The position numbers were made by a program, and so were the translations under genes. Shown piece after piece: positions 13,240 to 23,000 of a stretch of DNA of 25,102 nucleotides. The notes beneath the pieces were generated by a model. That model ran no database searches. It was not told where the DNA came from and was given only the letters and a program-made list of their open reading frames with translations. Source of the DNA: Spirogloea muscicola (Eukaryota; Streptophyta; Zygnematophyceae; Spirogloeales; Spirogloeaceae); contig WELB01000085.1 in assembly GCA_009602725.1 (NCBI GenBank), positions 354,225 through 379,326 of the forward strand, in the 5' to 3' direction. The number at the start of each line of letters is the position of its first letter. Position 1 is the stretch's first letter.

Positions 13240-14155
13240 ATGCCGCCGCGGAAGAGCGGCACGGCGGCGACGGCGGGCGGGCTGCTGGCGCTGGCGGGCG
13301 GCGCGGCGGCGGGGCTGTGGTACGCGCGGCCGCGCGACCCGGTGTTCGAGGTCGTGGACGTGGCGCTGCGCGGCTTCTCCATGCGCTGGTGCACCGACTC
13401 GCCGCTCATCCTGGCCGTCGTGGACGTCGAGCTGACGCTGGCCATCCGCGTCGGCAACCGCAACGTCGTGCCCATCACGTACGCCGACACCACCATGGAC
13501 ATCTTCTACCGCGGCCAGCTCCTGGGCCAGGCCCAGGTCCGCCGCTCGGGCCCTGCCACTGAAATCCGTGTCGAGTTGGGTCTTCGTGATATACCCAACT
13601 CAGGCCTCAGAGCTCGACGCACTTTTATCAGAATTCCACCAGTCAGGGCGGCGACGAGGTGCTGGGTGGCAGCCATGGCACTGACGGTGCGCTGCGCGGT
13701 GTTGTGCAGGTGCCGTCGGGCGGGCAGGGCGCGCGCAGCGAGCGCGTGATGGAGCTGCCGTGCAAGCTGGACGGCCTGGAAATCAGCAGCCACATGCTGG
13801 CGCTGATCTCCGACGTCGCCGCGCGCAAGATGACCATCCACTCCCTCGTCACCATCTCCGGCGAGGCCCACCTTCTCTTCCTGCGCCACACCTTCAAGGT
13901 GCCCTCACCACTTGCTCCTCGCCTGTGCTGGCCGAATGCGAGCGAGCCAGTGTTCAGACATGGGCCCCGAGCGCAGCACCTGTGTTGCCTCCAAAACCAG
14001 AGGCAGCGGTGACTCGTGTTGAGGCAGCATCAGGAAGCCGTGTGCAGATCTACGTGGACAGCGACTTGGACATCGACCCTGTGATGCTCAATGTGCTGGA
14101 CCAGGAGAACCGCGTCAATCTGGAGCTAGGCCCCGTCAAGATCGACAAGGGCTGA
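13240..14155 (+). CDS. LEA_2-domain membrane protein, 3 exons
   Basis: Late-embryogenesis-abundant group 2 type protein (the NDR1/HIN1-like and LEA-HRGP group of plants), probably anchored by an N-terminal helix. Exons 13240-13536, 13710-13898 and 14048-14155 join in phase 0 to give 197 residues. Residues about 10-28 are hydrophobic Gly/Ala/Leu (GGLLALAGGAAAGLWY) with a basic MPPRK before them. A beta-rich domain follows: VELTLAIRVGNRNVVPITYA, TTMDIFYRGQLLGQAQ, then a Gly/Ser linker, MELPCKLDG and MTIHSLVTISGEAHLLFLRH, ending DLDIDPVMLNVLDQENRVNL. The N-x-N and TTMDIFYRG motifs are typical of LEA_2. Related plant proteins act in stress or membrane-associated defence, but no specific role can be given. 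The start lies 23 bases after the assembly gap, so an upstream exon cannot be excluded. The 3' acceptor at 14047 was chosen because it keeps phase. Confidence 0.82.
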
Positions 14156-15352
14156 CGTGACGTGCACTCAACCCCCCTCCTCAATTCCCTGTCGTGCAGC
14201 TCGCTCTCGCCTTACTCTGCAGGCTTAGGCGTCCCAGGACTTACTCCTCTTGCGCCAGCCATGCCTGCATCTGCCATTCTAGCATCGCTGTGCATGCATG
14301 GCGCAGGCATCGAAACATGTTTTCGCCGCTGATCGGACTTTAGTATGCAGGCTAGGCAGGTCTAGGAGCTCTGTGTCATTCTTTGGCTACTTTTGGTTCG
14401 ACAATGAGCTTCGCGCCCGGTCATGCTCCGTGCATGTTGCATTGTCTGCTAATATATGATTACACCACATTGCCACACCATTTGTGCACGTGACTCGAAC
14501 CATGCTGCTGCAGCGCTGAGCAGCCTCTATCCCACCCAGCTCGGCTGGGCTGCAGCTTGCTGTAGCTGCCATGACGGCGGCAGTAGGAGGCCCTTCCATC
14601 TGTCTGGCCGGCTTCTTCCTAGTTGAGAGCAAGAGCTCTTCCAATAGAAGGCATGGGCTGTGAATAGCCAGCCCAGAAAGAATGGACAAGGTCCAAAGGG
14701 CTGAAAGGCGCCTAAACCACACAGCTATGCAAGAGTCTACAGCGGATGGGAGCTTGGTAATCCCGAGTTAGCAGCAGCAAGTCGGAGTAACTTGCAGCTG
14801 GAAAAGAGGCAACCCGACGAGACCCAGATGCAGCAGCCATAGGGCGGCCTGCCCGCAAGTGCGCTGCGTGAGCCAGGGAGCGTTGGAGTGTTGTACAGGC
14901 AAAGCAGATTCGTCAGTCAATTTCAGGCAAACTTCCCGTTCGCTAAGTGTGGCATTATGCGGCAGGGCCAGTGCTCCTCGTTCGACTAGCCTTGGGCCGT
15001 ATGAGGCCGCCTTCCCAGCCCTGGTGGGGCTCAGCAAAGTCGGCACCACCACTACTGCTGCCGCTAGTGTAATCAGCATCGCCCCGCCCAGGCATGTGCC
15101 ACACACTAGGGCCTTCGTCGCGCTGCGCCAGTTGCCGACTGCTTCTTATATTTGACCCTCGCCCGCTCGGCGGCTCCTCCTCCTCCCAGATATTCTGGTC
15201 GAGACTGTGCCACCCACTGTGCAAGCCGGCCCTCTGCGCCTGCCTCAGGAAGAATGCGTGATCATCAGTTTTTGTTCGCTGCGTCTGCCTGACCTCCTGA
15301 CCATATCCTTGCAGTGAAGGCTTGACTAGACCAATGCACAGGGGCAGTCACC
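14156..15352. other. Spacer with dispersed repeat copy
   Basis: About 1.2 kb between the LEA_2 stop and the 3' end of the - strand gene of unknown function. It holds a copy of the dispersed repeat (14634-14882). A - strand ORF of 112 codons (14768-15106) has a hydrophobic start (GGAMLITLAAAVVVVPTLL) and overlaps the repeat. The equivalent stretch in the 17172-17354 copy keeps a similar frame (CGQAALWLL against CRQAALWML), but a one-base indel between the copies argues against a protein gene. Nothing else supported. Confidence 0.45.
14634..14882 (+). repeat. Dispersed repeat, copy B (longest)
   Basis: Starts AGCTCTTCCAAT, identical in 12 of 12 bases to copy C at 17172. A GGGCTG/CAGCCC 6-bp stem follows, then a stretch shared with copy A (caaggtccaaagggctgaaa). 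The last part is shared with copy C: CAAGTCGGAGTAACTTGCAG matches it in 16 of 20 bases, and GCGGCCTGCCCGCAAGTG with the next six bases matches in 22 of 24. The copies are collinear and in the same orientation. A mobile, possibly SINE-like family is the simplest reading. Confidence 0.65.
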
Positions 15353-16625
15353 CTATGAGCATTTCGAGATAGCCGTGATGAGTAGCGGTGTGCAGTCAAA
15401 CAGTCCCAGCTTAGACGAGGAAGGGCAACTGAGCACCTGTGGCGAGGGGTTTGCCCCAGAGCTCTGGTTGGCAGCTGCCGCCGTGCCAACGGTGCTGTCG
15501 CTGGTGGCCACCCTCCGCGGGGTCTTAGCCTGCCCGAGCGCAAGCGCTTGCTGCTGGCTTCTGTCCAGGAACTTAGGGTTGACGAGGTCCAGGCTGTCTG
15601 CAATTCGCAGGTCGGAGAATACTGGATCGCAGCTTTCCCTGCACCTCCGCAAGTAGATGACGCTCTGCTCAACTGTATGGTGCAGCAGCGCGCTCACTGA
15701 ATTCCTTGCGGAGCTGAAGCCCAGGCGTCAGGTCTAAGGATCCCAAGCGTAGAGTCAGCAACTTGATGCAGAAGTTTGAGGTTGCAGATTGAGCTTCGAG
15801 GTTTGTCAATTGGAGATTGAGGCTGGGGCTGGTGGGTGTGTGTGCCACCTGGCGTGCTTGGAGCAGCGGGAGTGGGAGTCGGCGAGGCAGGCCAGCATCT
15901 CAGCCTCCTCGCATGCCTCGCGCTCCTTGTCCTCAGCATCAGCGGCGCCCCGGCCAAGGAGCCGCGGCAGCGCCGCTCGCCACCACGGCGTGCGGCAGCG
16001 ACTGGTGGCTTCTAGGGAGCAGCCCATGCGCGTCCCAGCCTGCGGCGGGGGGATGGGCGTGCGCCATATTGATCGCCGTCAACCTCTACAAGGACTTGGT
16101 CAAGAACCACTGACAGAAACCTTCCTCAGTGGCCCCTTGCAACTGGGGCCACTACGAAGCGACTCTGACTAGAGACTGTGGCAAATCAGAAGTAGTAAGT
16201 CTTTAGTTATCTGTGAGATCTATGCTGTCCTGAATTCAAGTTATCAAGGTCAGGGGCTTGGGCTTAAGGGAGCTGCACCTCGCACTGGAGTGCGATCTTC
16301 TGCTCGCAGTGGGCCCACGCACGTCGCCAGCTGTCAACATCGCGGAAGGCCAGCATGTAGGGCCCTTTGTCGGGGTCGTCGCCAGGGCCCGCCGGCACAG
16401 GCACCCGCAGAAGCGGCAGCACGGGGTCAAATGCGGCTGTGGTCGCTGACGGTGACAGGTCGATACCCTCGCTGGCTCCTGCCACCGCCGTAGCAATCAC
16501 CCCATTGTCTTGGCCTGCCGAGGCGCATGCCAGTCAGAAGTGCAGCCGAGCAGCTGCTCTTGATTAGCAGGACAGCGAGCAGGAGAGCTATCACACTCAC
16601 CAGCGGTGCCACGCGAAGCCGGCAT
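15353..16625 (-). CDS. Conserved protein of unknown function (Cys-rich, green-lineage type)
   Basis: Segments on the - strand: 16625-16601, 16514-16279, 16039-15849, then 15713-15353 unspliced (or ending at a donor after 15437 with an unresolved last exon); about 270 residues. All junctions keep phase. The N-terminus is MPASRGTAG then QDNGVIATAVAG. A probable domain follows: GPYMLAFRDVDSWRRAWAHC, CEAGTRMGC across a splice junction, SRCRTPWWRA, and a Glu/Lys-rich helix with spaced cysteines (DKEREACEEAEMLACLADSH). The C-terminal part (VIYLRRCRES, SDLRIADSLDLVNPKF) is less distinctive and ends in a Ser/Ala/Thr-rich tail. The C-E-x-G-x-R-x-G-C ... C-x-x-PWW pattern reminds me of uncharacterised plant proteins, but I cannot name the family and give no function. 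No signal peptide or membrane helix is evident. The first exon is only 25 bases, so the start is tentative; its donor (GTGAGT) is strong. Confidence 0.62.
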
Positions 16626-16655
16626 GCTGCTCCCTGGCTGCGGCTCTGCTGCGCG

Positions 16656-16681
16656 TATTGCACTTATTTATTGCACTTATT
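16656..16681 (-). repeat. Perfect 13-bp tandem duplication
   Basis: TATTGCACTTATT occurs twice without spacer, 31 bases upstream of the proposed start of the gene of unknown function. It would lie in that gene's 5' UTR or core promoter. AT-rich, unlike its surroundings. Confidence 0.8.
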
Positions 16682-16789
16682 AGGCGCCCTTTGTGCATAC
16701 TGACCGATCGCCTGTGCACCCGATCCGCTCCCAGCGCTGCTTCTTGCGCTGGGCTGACTCCATGGCCGCTTTGGGGATGAGTACGAGAC

Positions 16790-17025
16790 CTTGCAGAAGA
16801 TGGGAGGACAAGACGTATGGAAGAAGAGAGGGAGGTGGGGAGAGCGGGCGGGACAAGACAGGGCCAGGAAGATCACAGAGAAGGGGAGAGGAGCGAGATC
16901 GAGCGAGCGAGGGGGGAGACAGAGACAGGGCTTGGAGGTGACTGTGGGGGTGGGGTGCGGGGGACTACGGGCGAAGCTAGTTTGTTGGAGGGCGGGGTTG
17001 GGGTCGGGGAGGTGAAGGAAGAATA
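16790..17025 (+). repeat. Long purine-rich (GA/GGG) tract
   Basis: About 230 bases almost free of C/T runs on the + strand, with GAGCGAGCGAGG-like short repeats and GGGGTGGGG runs. Read on the - strand it is a pyrimidine tract upstream of the gene at 15353-16625, so it may belong to its promoter. It can form triplex or quadruplex structures in principle. Confidence 0.7.
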
Positions 17026-17171
17026 AGGCGCATGGTGCGCATTCAGAGGATTGCGGCTGCTGTGTACAAATGGCTCTCAAATTTAGCTAGGTGCTCATAC
17101 TGAAAGAAAGTGGTTCACCAAAAAGGAATGGATTGTTTGAAGTAATCAGAAAGTGGCTCTTCCCAAGAAAT

Positions 17172-17354
17172 AGCTCTTCCAATCTACGGCAATGGCTGTG
17201 CGAGGCCAGCCCAGGAATGGGTGCTCAGTACCACCTGATCAGAAGCTTCAAGCCAGAGTAGCATGCAGCCGGACAAAGTGTCGCCACGGCGAAAACCAAA
17301 AGCAGCATCCAAAGCGCGGCCTGCCTGCAAGTGCACTGCAGATGCCTAGGGAAC
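17172..17354 (+). repeat. Dispersed repeat, copy C
   Basis: Collinear with copy B but lacking about 65 internal bases, including the B-box-like segment. AGCTCTTCCAAT is identical; the GGCTG/CAGCC stem is kept (tggctgtgcgaggccagccc). The 3' block GCGGCCTGCCTGCAAGTGCA is nearly identical. Confidence 0.65.
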
Positions 17355-18773
17355 TCGGAACGACATTGAAGGACATTCGGAGCACCTGAGCAACCGATCA
17401 ACATGACAGCCCCTGGCCCCCATGGAAGAGTCGCTTCTTCTTTCACCTCTCACAGCCACCGCCACTTTCTGGAGAATCCTCTTCCCTCTATTGCATCGTT
17501 GTGCTGAGTTGTGAGCACATACGTCTTAGAGCTTCCTCCATATGTAATGGTCACTTGCTTTTCTGATTGCCTTGCGCTTGTCCGACTCCCTTGAGACTTG
17601 TCAATCTTCTGGGCTGGCCTTTCACAGCCAATACCTCCCTAATGGATTAGCTTCTTTCGATCCAGCGGAAGCTTCGAGCCGGGCAACTTGTGAAGGACGT
17701 GGCACGACGGCTGTGCACGTGGGAAGAAGTCACAGAAAGGCTGCTTGCACGTCATGGACCTTGGCTTGGAAATCCCACTCCGTGAAAACTTCAAGTCTGC
17801 AACTCCTGCGAAGCAGGAGATCAACTACTGAAATTCTGCAGCTGTTAGTCAGATGCTAGATGGACGTGTGAGCATCAGCGAGCATCACCGCACACAAGCA
17901 TAGCATCGGGAGTGACACAGCCCGTGTCAGGTAGGAGTCCCAAACATCTGCATGGGATTGACCATAGCGCCTTACCATGTCTCCACAACTGGTGTGCTTC
18001 TGCATGCCTTACGCTTGTTACTTGTATAGCCTCTGCCCCCTATGCGTAAGCCGTTGCTTTTCCAAGCAGTCTATTCAGCCTCTCTGACTGCATCTACAAA
18101 GCAAGTGGAAGACATGGACTGCTCTGTGCCTGTCACCGGACAGACTGCTCACCAAGGCCACTTTCTGTCCTATCGACCTTCCCATCGGCGAATCTTGATC
18201 TGTGGTTGGTGGTACAAGAGAAGCCTACTCTGCATCATTCGCAACAGATGGCAACATAACATTCTGCCTGTGGTTACTAATACAAGAGCAGCCTCTTGCG
18301 GTCAGCTCAAGCAGCTTAGTTGTGCTGACGAGTGGCACGAAGGTTGATGAACTCAAGCATGTATGCCATCTGGCCCGGTCACTACAGACAAAGTGGCCTG
18401 TGATTCTTGGCGGTCCTGTAAACCTTGTACAGTGTGCTTCAGCCATGGCCGGTGCCACGTCTTACGCTGGCACATGATTGCACCTTTGCCACCCAAGTCA
18501 ACATGCTGACCAGCTTTGCCAACTAAGTAGCTTGCCTAACACTAGGTCACTTCACTGCAGCCCCGCATGACTACCAGCATAGCGTCCTCAGTACGTCAGT
18601 AACTTGGACGAGTGAATGTAATGCATCATCAAAGCTCCCTCATACGGCTGTGCAGATGCGAACACCGCTAGTTTTGCTCATACCATGACGAGTTAAAAGG
18701 CCAGCCACAATGAGTCTTTATGGTTGCTCCATTGTAGCAGGTCGGCTTTCAGCCAAGACAACATACCGCCTCA

Positions 18774-18992
18774 TCAAAGCTGCTGTGCTACCTTCCTGTT
18801 GAGGCATACTTCAGTACATTTTAAAGCTATGTATTCCAGGTTTGTACAATTGCCGACAATCCTGCTGTCAAGCACTTCTGCACAATGATACCATACTTCA
18901 TCAAGCTCCCGGCTGAGAAAGGCTAATGGATGATGTAATCCTTCGAGTATGGCACGATACAAAGGCCAGTGATGGTTCACACACGACCTCAC
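18774..18992 (-). pseudogene. Possible RNase-H-like retrotransposon fossil
   Basis: A 72-codon ORF containing HHPLAFLSRELDE, close to the hP[LI]A[FY]xSRxL motif of RNase H in Ty3/gypsy-type polyproteins. The following residues (VWYHCAEVLDSRIVGN) do not continue the expected pattern, and no neighbouring integrase or reverse transcriptase segment was found. It may be a short degraded remnant or a chance match. Confidence 0.2.
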
Positions 18993-19431
18993 AACCTACT
19001 CCTTCGTAGGAGGCAGAAGAAGTGAACTGTGGATGCTGTTATAGTTGCCTGGAAGTCGTCACAGGGGCTCAGCAACTCATAGGTGCAAACCCAAGAAGAT
19101 GCATTGCATCGATTATATGATTGAAAGCAAAGAAAGTAAGAATTGGATAAAGAAGCTGGAGAAAAGGGTCAAGCTCAGAACAAGAGTATGTGTATGAAGC
19201 ACAAAGAATGTGTAGCATCTCACAACATGCTAGGCCTCAGCAGCTTTGCTGTCCACCCAGAGAATGCGGCGGACAAAGGTATGCAGACGAGCTTAGCTCA
19301 TAGCCAAATTGCAAAATAGGAGGCCTTCTGAATCAAATCTACACTTGCGTTTCTGCAATTGGCATTCAGAGCATGTGGGCGCACCTCGGTGTGGACTGTT
19401 GCCGTTATGCAATTCATATGAGCACCTGCCA

Positions 19432-19449
19432 GTTGACCAACTGGTCAAC
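19432..19449. repeat. Near-perfect 18-base palindrome with paired TTGACC
   Basis: GTTGACCA and TGGTCAAC flank a 2-base centre (AC). TTGACC is the core of plant W-boxes, here in inverted orientation twice. It lies in gene-poor DNA about 640 bases from the 3' end of the VWA-RING gene, so a regulatory role is only a possibility. Confidence 0.4.
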
Positions 19450-20089
19450 CAACTACACACATGCTCGATGGGGAATGGAATTTGGCTTGAGCGAATGACA
19501 GCTACGCTGTGCAGGTACTGGACTGGAAGGAAAATTGCCTTTCACGCAGGTCAAGGGACTAATAAGAGCATCTAACAATTGCCCATTGTCAAATGGTCGA
19601 GTTGGCAATAGCATGCAATCTACAAAGTCTTTCTAGCGCCCTAGATGACAACCACACGTATACTCAACCTTCCTGCTCGTAGAGGATCAGTGTCGGAGAA
19701 GAGGGCGCTGTCCCCTTCAGAAATAAGTTGTTGGACTTCCCAGCATTCGAGCTGCAGCGGATTGTCCTTCTTATTTGAAAAGCTCCATATGTCGCATGGC
19801 CTAGGTGGAGTGAACGAGAGCTCGAATAAGCATTGGTCATTGGCAGAGTCTCTTGCTAAGTGCTACCAGACGATAATACCCGAGGACCTGGTCTATGGGA
19901 GCAAGCGAAGAACTGTTAGGGGCGTCTCGGAAGTCTTATCTACCTTAAGGGGCGCTATTGGGAGCTGGACGTGCCTGGGGTCGTTACAACTAGGTACTGC
20001 TGCTGGCAAAGCTTGCCTGCTCGCATAGCAGCTAACTGTGCACCCTTGATTGCACTTAGATACTGCAAACCGCAGGCTGACCCCAATGA

Positions 20090-23000
20090 TCAAGGCACTG
20101 CTACGACTTGAGCTGTTTCAGGGGCAGCTTCGATACGCTTTCGGCTGAAGGACATTAGAGGGGCCGGTCGTGGCCCTCTCAGGCTGCTCGTGCTGCCACT
20201 GAACTCCTCAGGCGATGGCAAGGGCGGGCGAGGAGGCTCGCAGCTTCCAGCTTCTTGAGAAGACAGCTGCCTGGAGCTTGCTTGCGAGCGCAGGACCATG
20301 CCTGCCATTGATGGCGTCAGGTAGTCATTGCTGCAAACACTCCATCAGCACAAATGGAGCACCTCAAAGAACAGCAGCAAAGGGGCAAATTCCAGAGACA
20401 GTCAACTTGCTTGCAGTCTACCATCGAGCACCTGCTACTCTCATGTCTGCTGAACATGCTGAGCTTGTGCTTGTCAAGCAGCCTGGTCATTGGTAAGGAG
20501 GATCAAGATTCACATGCATTTGACTGCCCAACTGCAGGCGGCGGCGGCAGCGTGCAGCTGTACCTATTGGGGCCAGAGGATCCACGCGTGGTGGCCCGCT
20601 GCCAGCAGTGGGAGCTTTGTACTGCGAGCATGTATGCTTTGCCAGCACTGTAGTGGGAGAGATCCTTGTTAGACATGCGCTTCAGGATCTCTGCCAGCTC
20701 CTCCTGGAGGCCCAGCGTGAGCTCGTCTGCTGATGCCGCCGCTTGTGACGCCTGTAGGAAGTCCAGAGCCTCTTGGATGGTCTGCTGGGCTGCCTGCAAG
20801 TCGCCCAGCTCCAGCAGCAGGCGGGTTCTCTGGATGGCCGAGACTGCGTAGATGCGATTGCGCTGCCGGTCAATGCCCACTTTGGCTGGCGGCCTCACTG
20901 CCGTCAAGTCCCTCTCGGCCACGTGCACCGTCAGCTCCTCAGTTTTCGTCCTCTGCAGAGCAACCACAGAACCGCACGTGCATATTCTTGAGTCAGCCAA
21001 TAAACAAGTTGCTGTTGAGCTTAGTAGGAGATGCTGCATGCGGCAGGTCACGAAGTGCTTTAGTACAGGTGCTCACTTCGATGCCCTCAAAGAGCGGCGC
21101 AACCTTGTACGAGCACCGTGCTCGGAGGAGCCTCAGCAAGGCCTCAGTACCCGGCACTCCCGCTGCTTGGGGCAGGGAGACCTCTAAAAGGACGTTCCTC
21201 TCCTCGTCGCTGTACATGTCCCCAAGGAACACGGCTCCTCCATTGCCTTCGGACCTCACTTTGCTACTGTAGCTGCCCGCTAGGACGTTCGTGATCCTGA
21301 CTGCTTGAGCAGATGTAGCAAATGACAGCTTCACGTCCTACAAGCGCAAAAGCTGGTTCTCATGAGGGAGGGCGCAATCACAAACAAGCGGCAAATGTGT
21401 GTATGATGTGTTCCTGCCTCTGTGATGCTGTACAAGTGAAATCCATGGCTGGATAATCTTCATTTACCTGCACTGCAAGGCTCAGAAGTCCTCCAAGTGT
21501 CTGCGCAAGTGCATCCTGCAACTCTTCCTCCTGTTCCACATAGGAAAATGTGCCGCCTGCCACCTCGGCTACGGCATGCAGGGTGCCTGAATCGTGGTCT
21601 GCCCCAAACCCAAAAGCGTGGATCGACATGTGGGCCTTGGTGGCAGTTGAATGCATCCCAACAGCATCCTGCCGCAGGTCCTTCAGTTGCTTGAGAATTC
21701 CGGTGTCCTTGCCAGAAAAGTGTGGAGCTCCTTCTCTGCAAGCTCAGTCGGTGATGAGCTGTGAGCAGTGGACTGCAAATTGCATGGGGGACGGAGGGGG
21801 GATATAGAGAGGAGGTGCAAGGGAGCGGATTGCCATGCACATGACGACTACTAGGCAGGTGAGATGGGGGGGCTTATACTCACCGACGCTTGAAAAGTGA
21901 GCTGGTGTCATGGCCATCAGATAGGAGGAAGATGCTTGACACAGTGTTGCTGTGTTTCCGGTCCCTCAGTATCATCAGTGCTCTCTCCAAGCCCGCAGTC
22001 AAGTTGGTTCCTCCTTGCGGATACAGCTTCTCCATAGCAGCGCGAGCGTCTGCTCTCCCATCCGCATCCATTCGCCTCAGTCTTAGCACACGCCTGGCTG
22101 TGGACGAGAAGGCCACAATGGAGAGACGGTCTCCTGGAGAAAGCATCTGCACATCATAGATCGTTCAGCATGGCTGGTCAGACGAGTCGGCTGTACTCCA
22201 TGTGTAAAGGAGGCTGCATAGGGGAAGGTGCTCGCCCTCTGAACACAGCCGCACCATGTGCCAAATCAGAAGCTTCTAAGCCAGGGTTGTCAGTTTGAGT
22301 AACCTGCATAAGGAAGCCCACTGCCTGCTTGAGGAACTTCATCTTCTCACCCAGCATGCTACCGCTGATGTCAAGAACGGTGACCAAGTCAATGGTCACC
22401 CTCTCTGAGACGCCCAGCCCAGTTTGGTGTGCAGCTCCCATTGGGTCCGAAGTAGTGGGGGCGGGGGCAGGGGAGGACTGCATTGTGCTGGAGTCAGGTG
22501 AACATGCAGCACCAAGCATGTTAGCTGACTCGTTCTCAAAGGCGTCGAGCATCTGCATAGAGGGCCCTCTCGAGAGACTCATGGAGCCCTGGTAATCCAT
22601 GAGGCTCCCGGCAGCTAGCTGCTGCGGCTGCGGAGGAGGGGTCTGGGGCGGCAGTTGCAACACAGTCGACTTTGGCGCCTGAATATTCAGCAGGACTGTG
22701 AAGTATGTCCGAGCCTCGTCCCGTGGCACGACGTCCACTTCAGCTTGCAAGGCCAGCAACAGGCTTGAGCCCTTGCTCGCTGCATGTGACACGGAACCCC
22801 TGGAGCAGTCGGCAGCTGCTGGGTCTTGCGGTTGAACCAGCTCGTCGTCATCGTTGAATGCAAATACAGCCGCGCCCGGGAGTTCCTCTTGGTGCACAGA
22901 GGTGAAGCGGCCGTCGACAACGGTGACATCAAACATCTGTTCGCCGACCAGAGGCATCCACAAAACGTGGTGTTACGAGAAAGAAGCATTTCGAGTGAGA

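Larger units (their letters stand above)
16626..20089. other. Gene-poor 3.5-kb spacer
   Basis: Lies between the start of the gene of unknown function and the end of the VWA-RING gene, both on the - strand. It holds the 13-bp tandem repeat, a purine tract, a dispersed repeat copy, an 18-base palindrome and a faint RNase-H-like ORF. The rest is close to balanced GC with only short ORFs, none with a recognised motif. The largest, 19645-20028 (+, 127 codons), shows no family signature. Part is probably the 3' UTR of the VWA-RING gene. The DNA looks like degraded repeats. Confidence 0.5.

Noticed and set aside
15265-15672. 135-codon - strand ORF
   Set aside because: Overlaps in another frame the better-supported exon at 15437-15713; Arg/Ser-rich shadow.
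16264-16500. Unspliced 78-codon - strand ORF ending at 16264
   Set aside because: Splicing at 16279 to 16039 keeps phase and creates the conserved-looking CEAGTRMGC, so the stop at 16264 is intronic in the preferred model.
18202-18477. 91-codon + strand ORF with hydrophobic patches
   Set aside because: No family match, overlaps a similar-sized opposite-strand ORF, and no codon-pattern support.
19645-20028. 127-codon + strand ORF
   Set aside because: No recognised motif, no splice partners, and it lies in gene-poor DNA just past the VWA-RING stop; could be real but not supportable.
22687-22989. Alternate-frame ORF over the VWA-RING exon
   Set aside because: Shadow of the 22304-22936 exon, which carries the MIDAS motif in the other frame.
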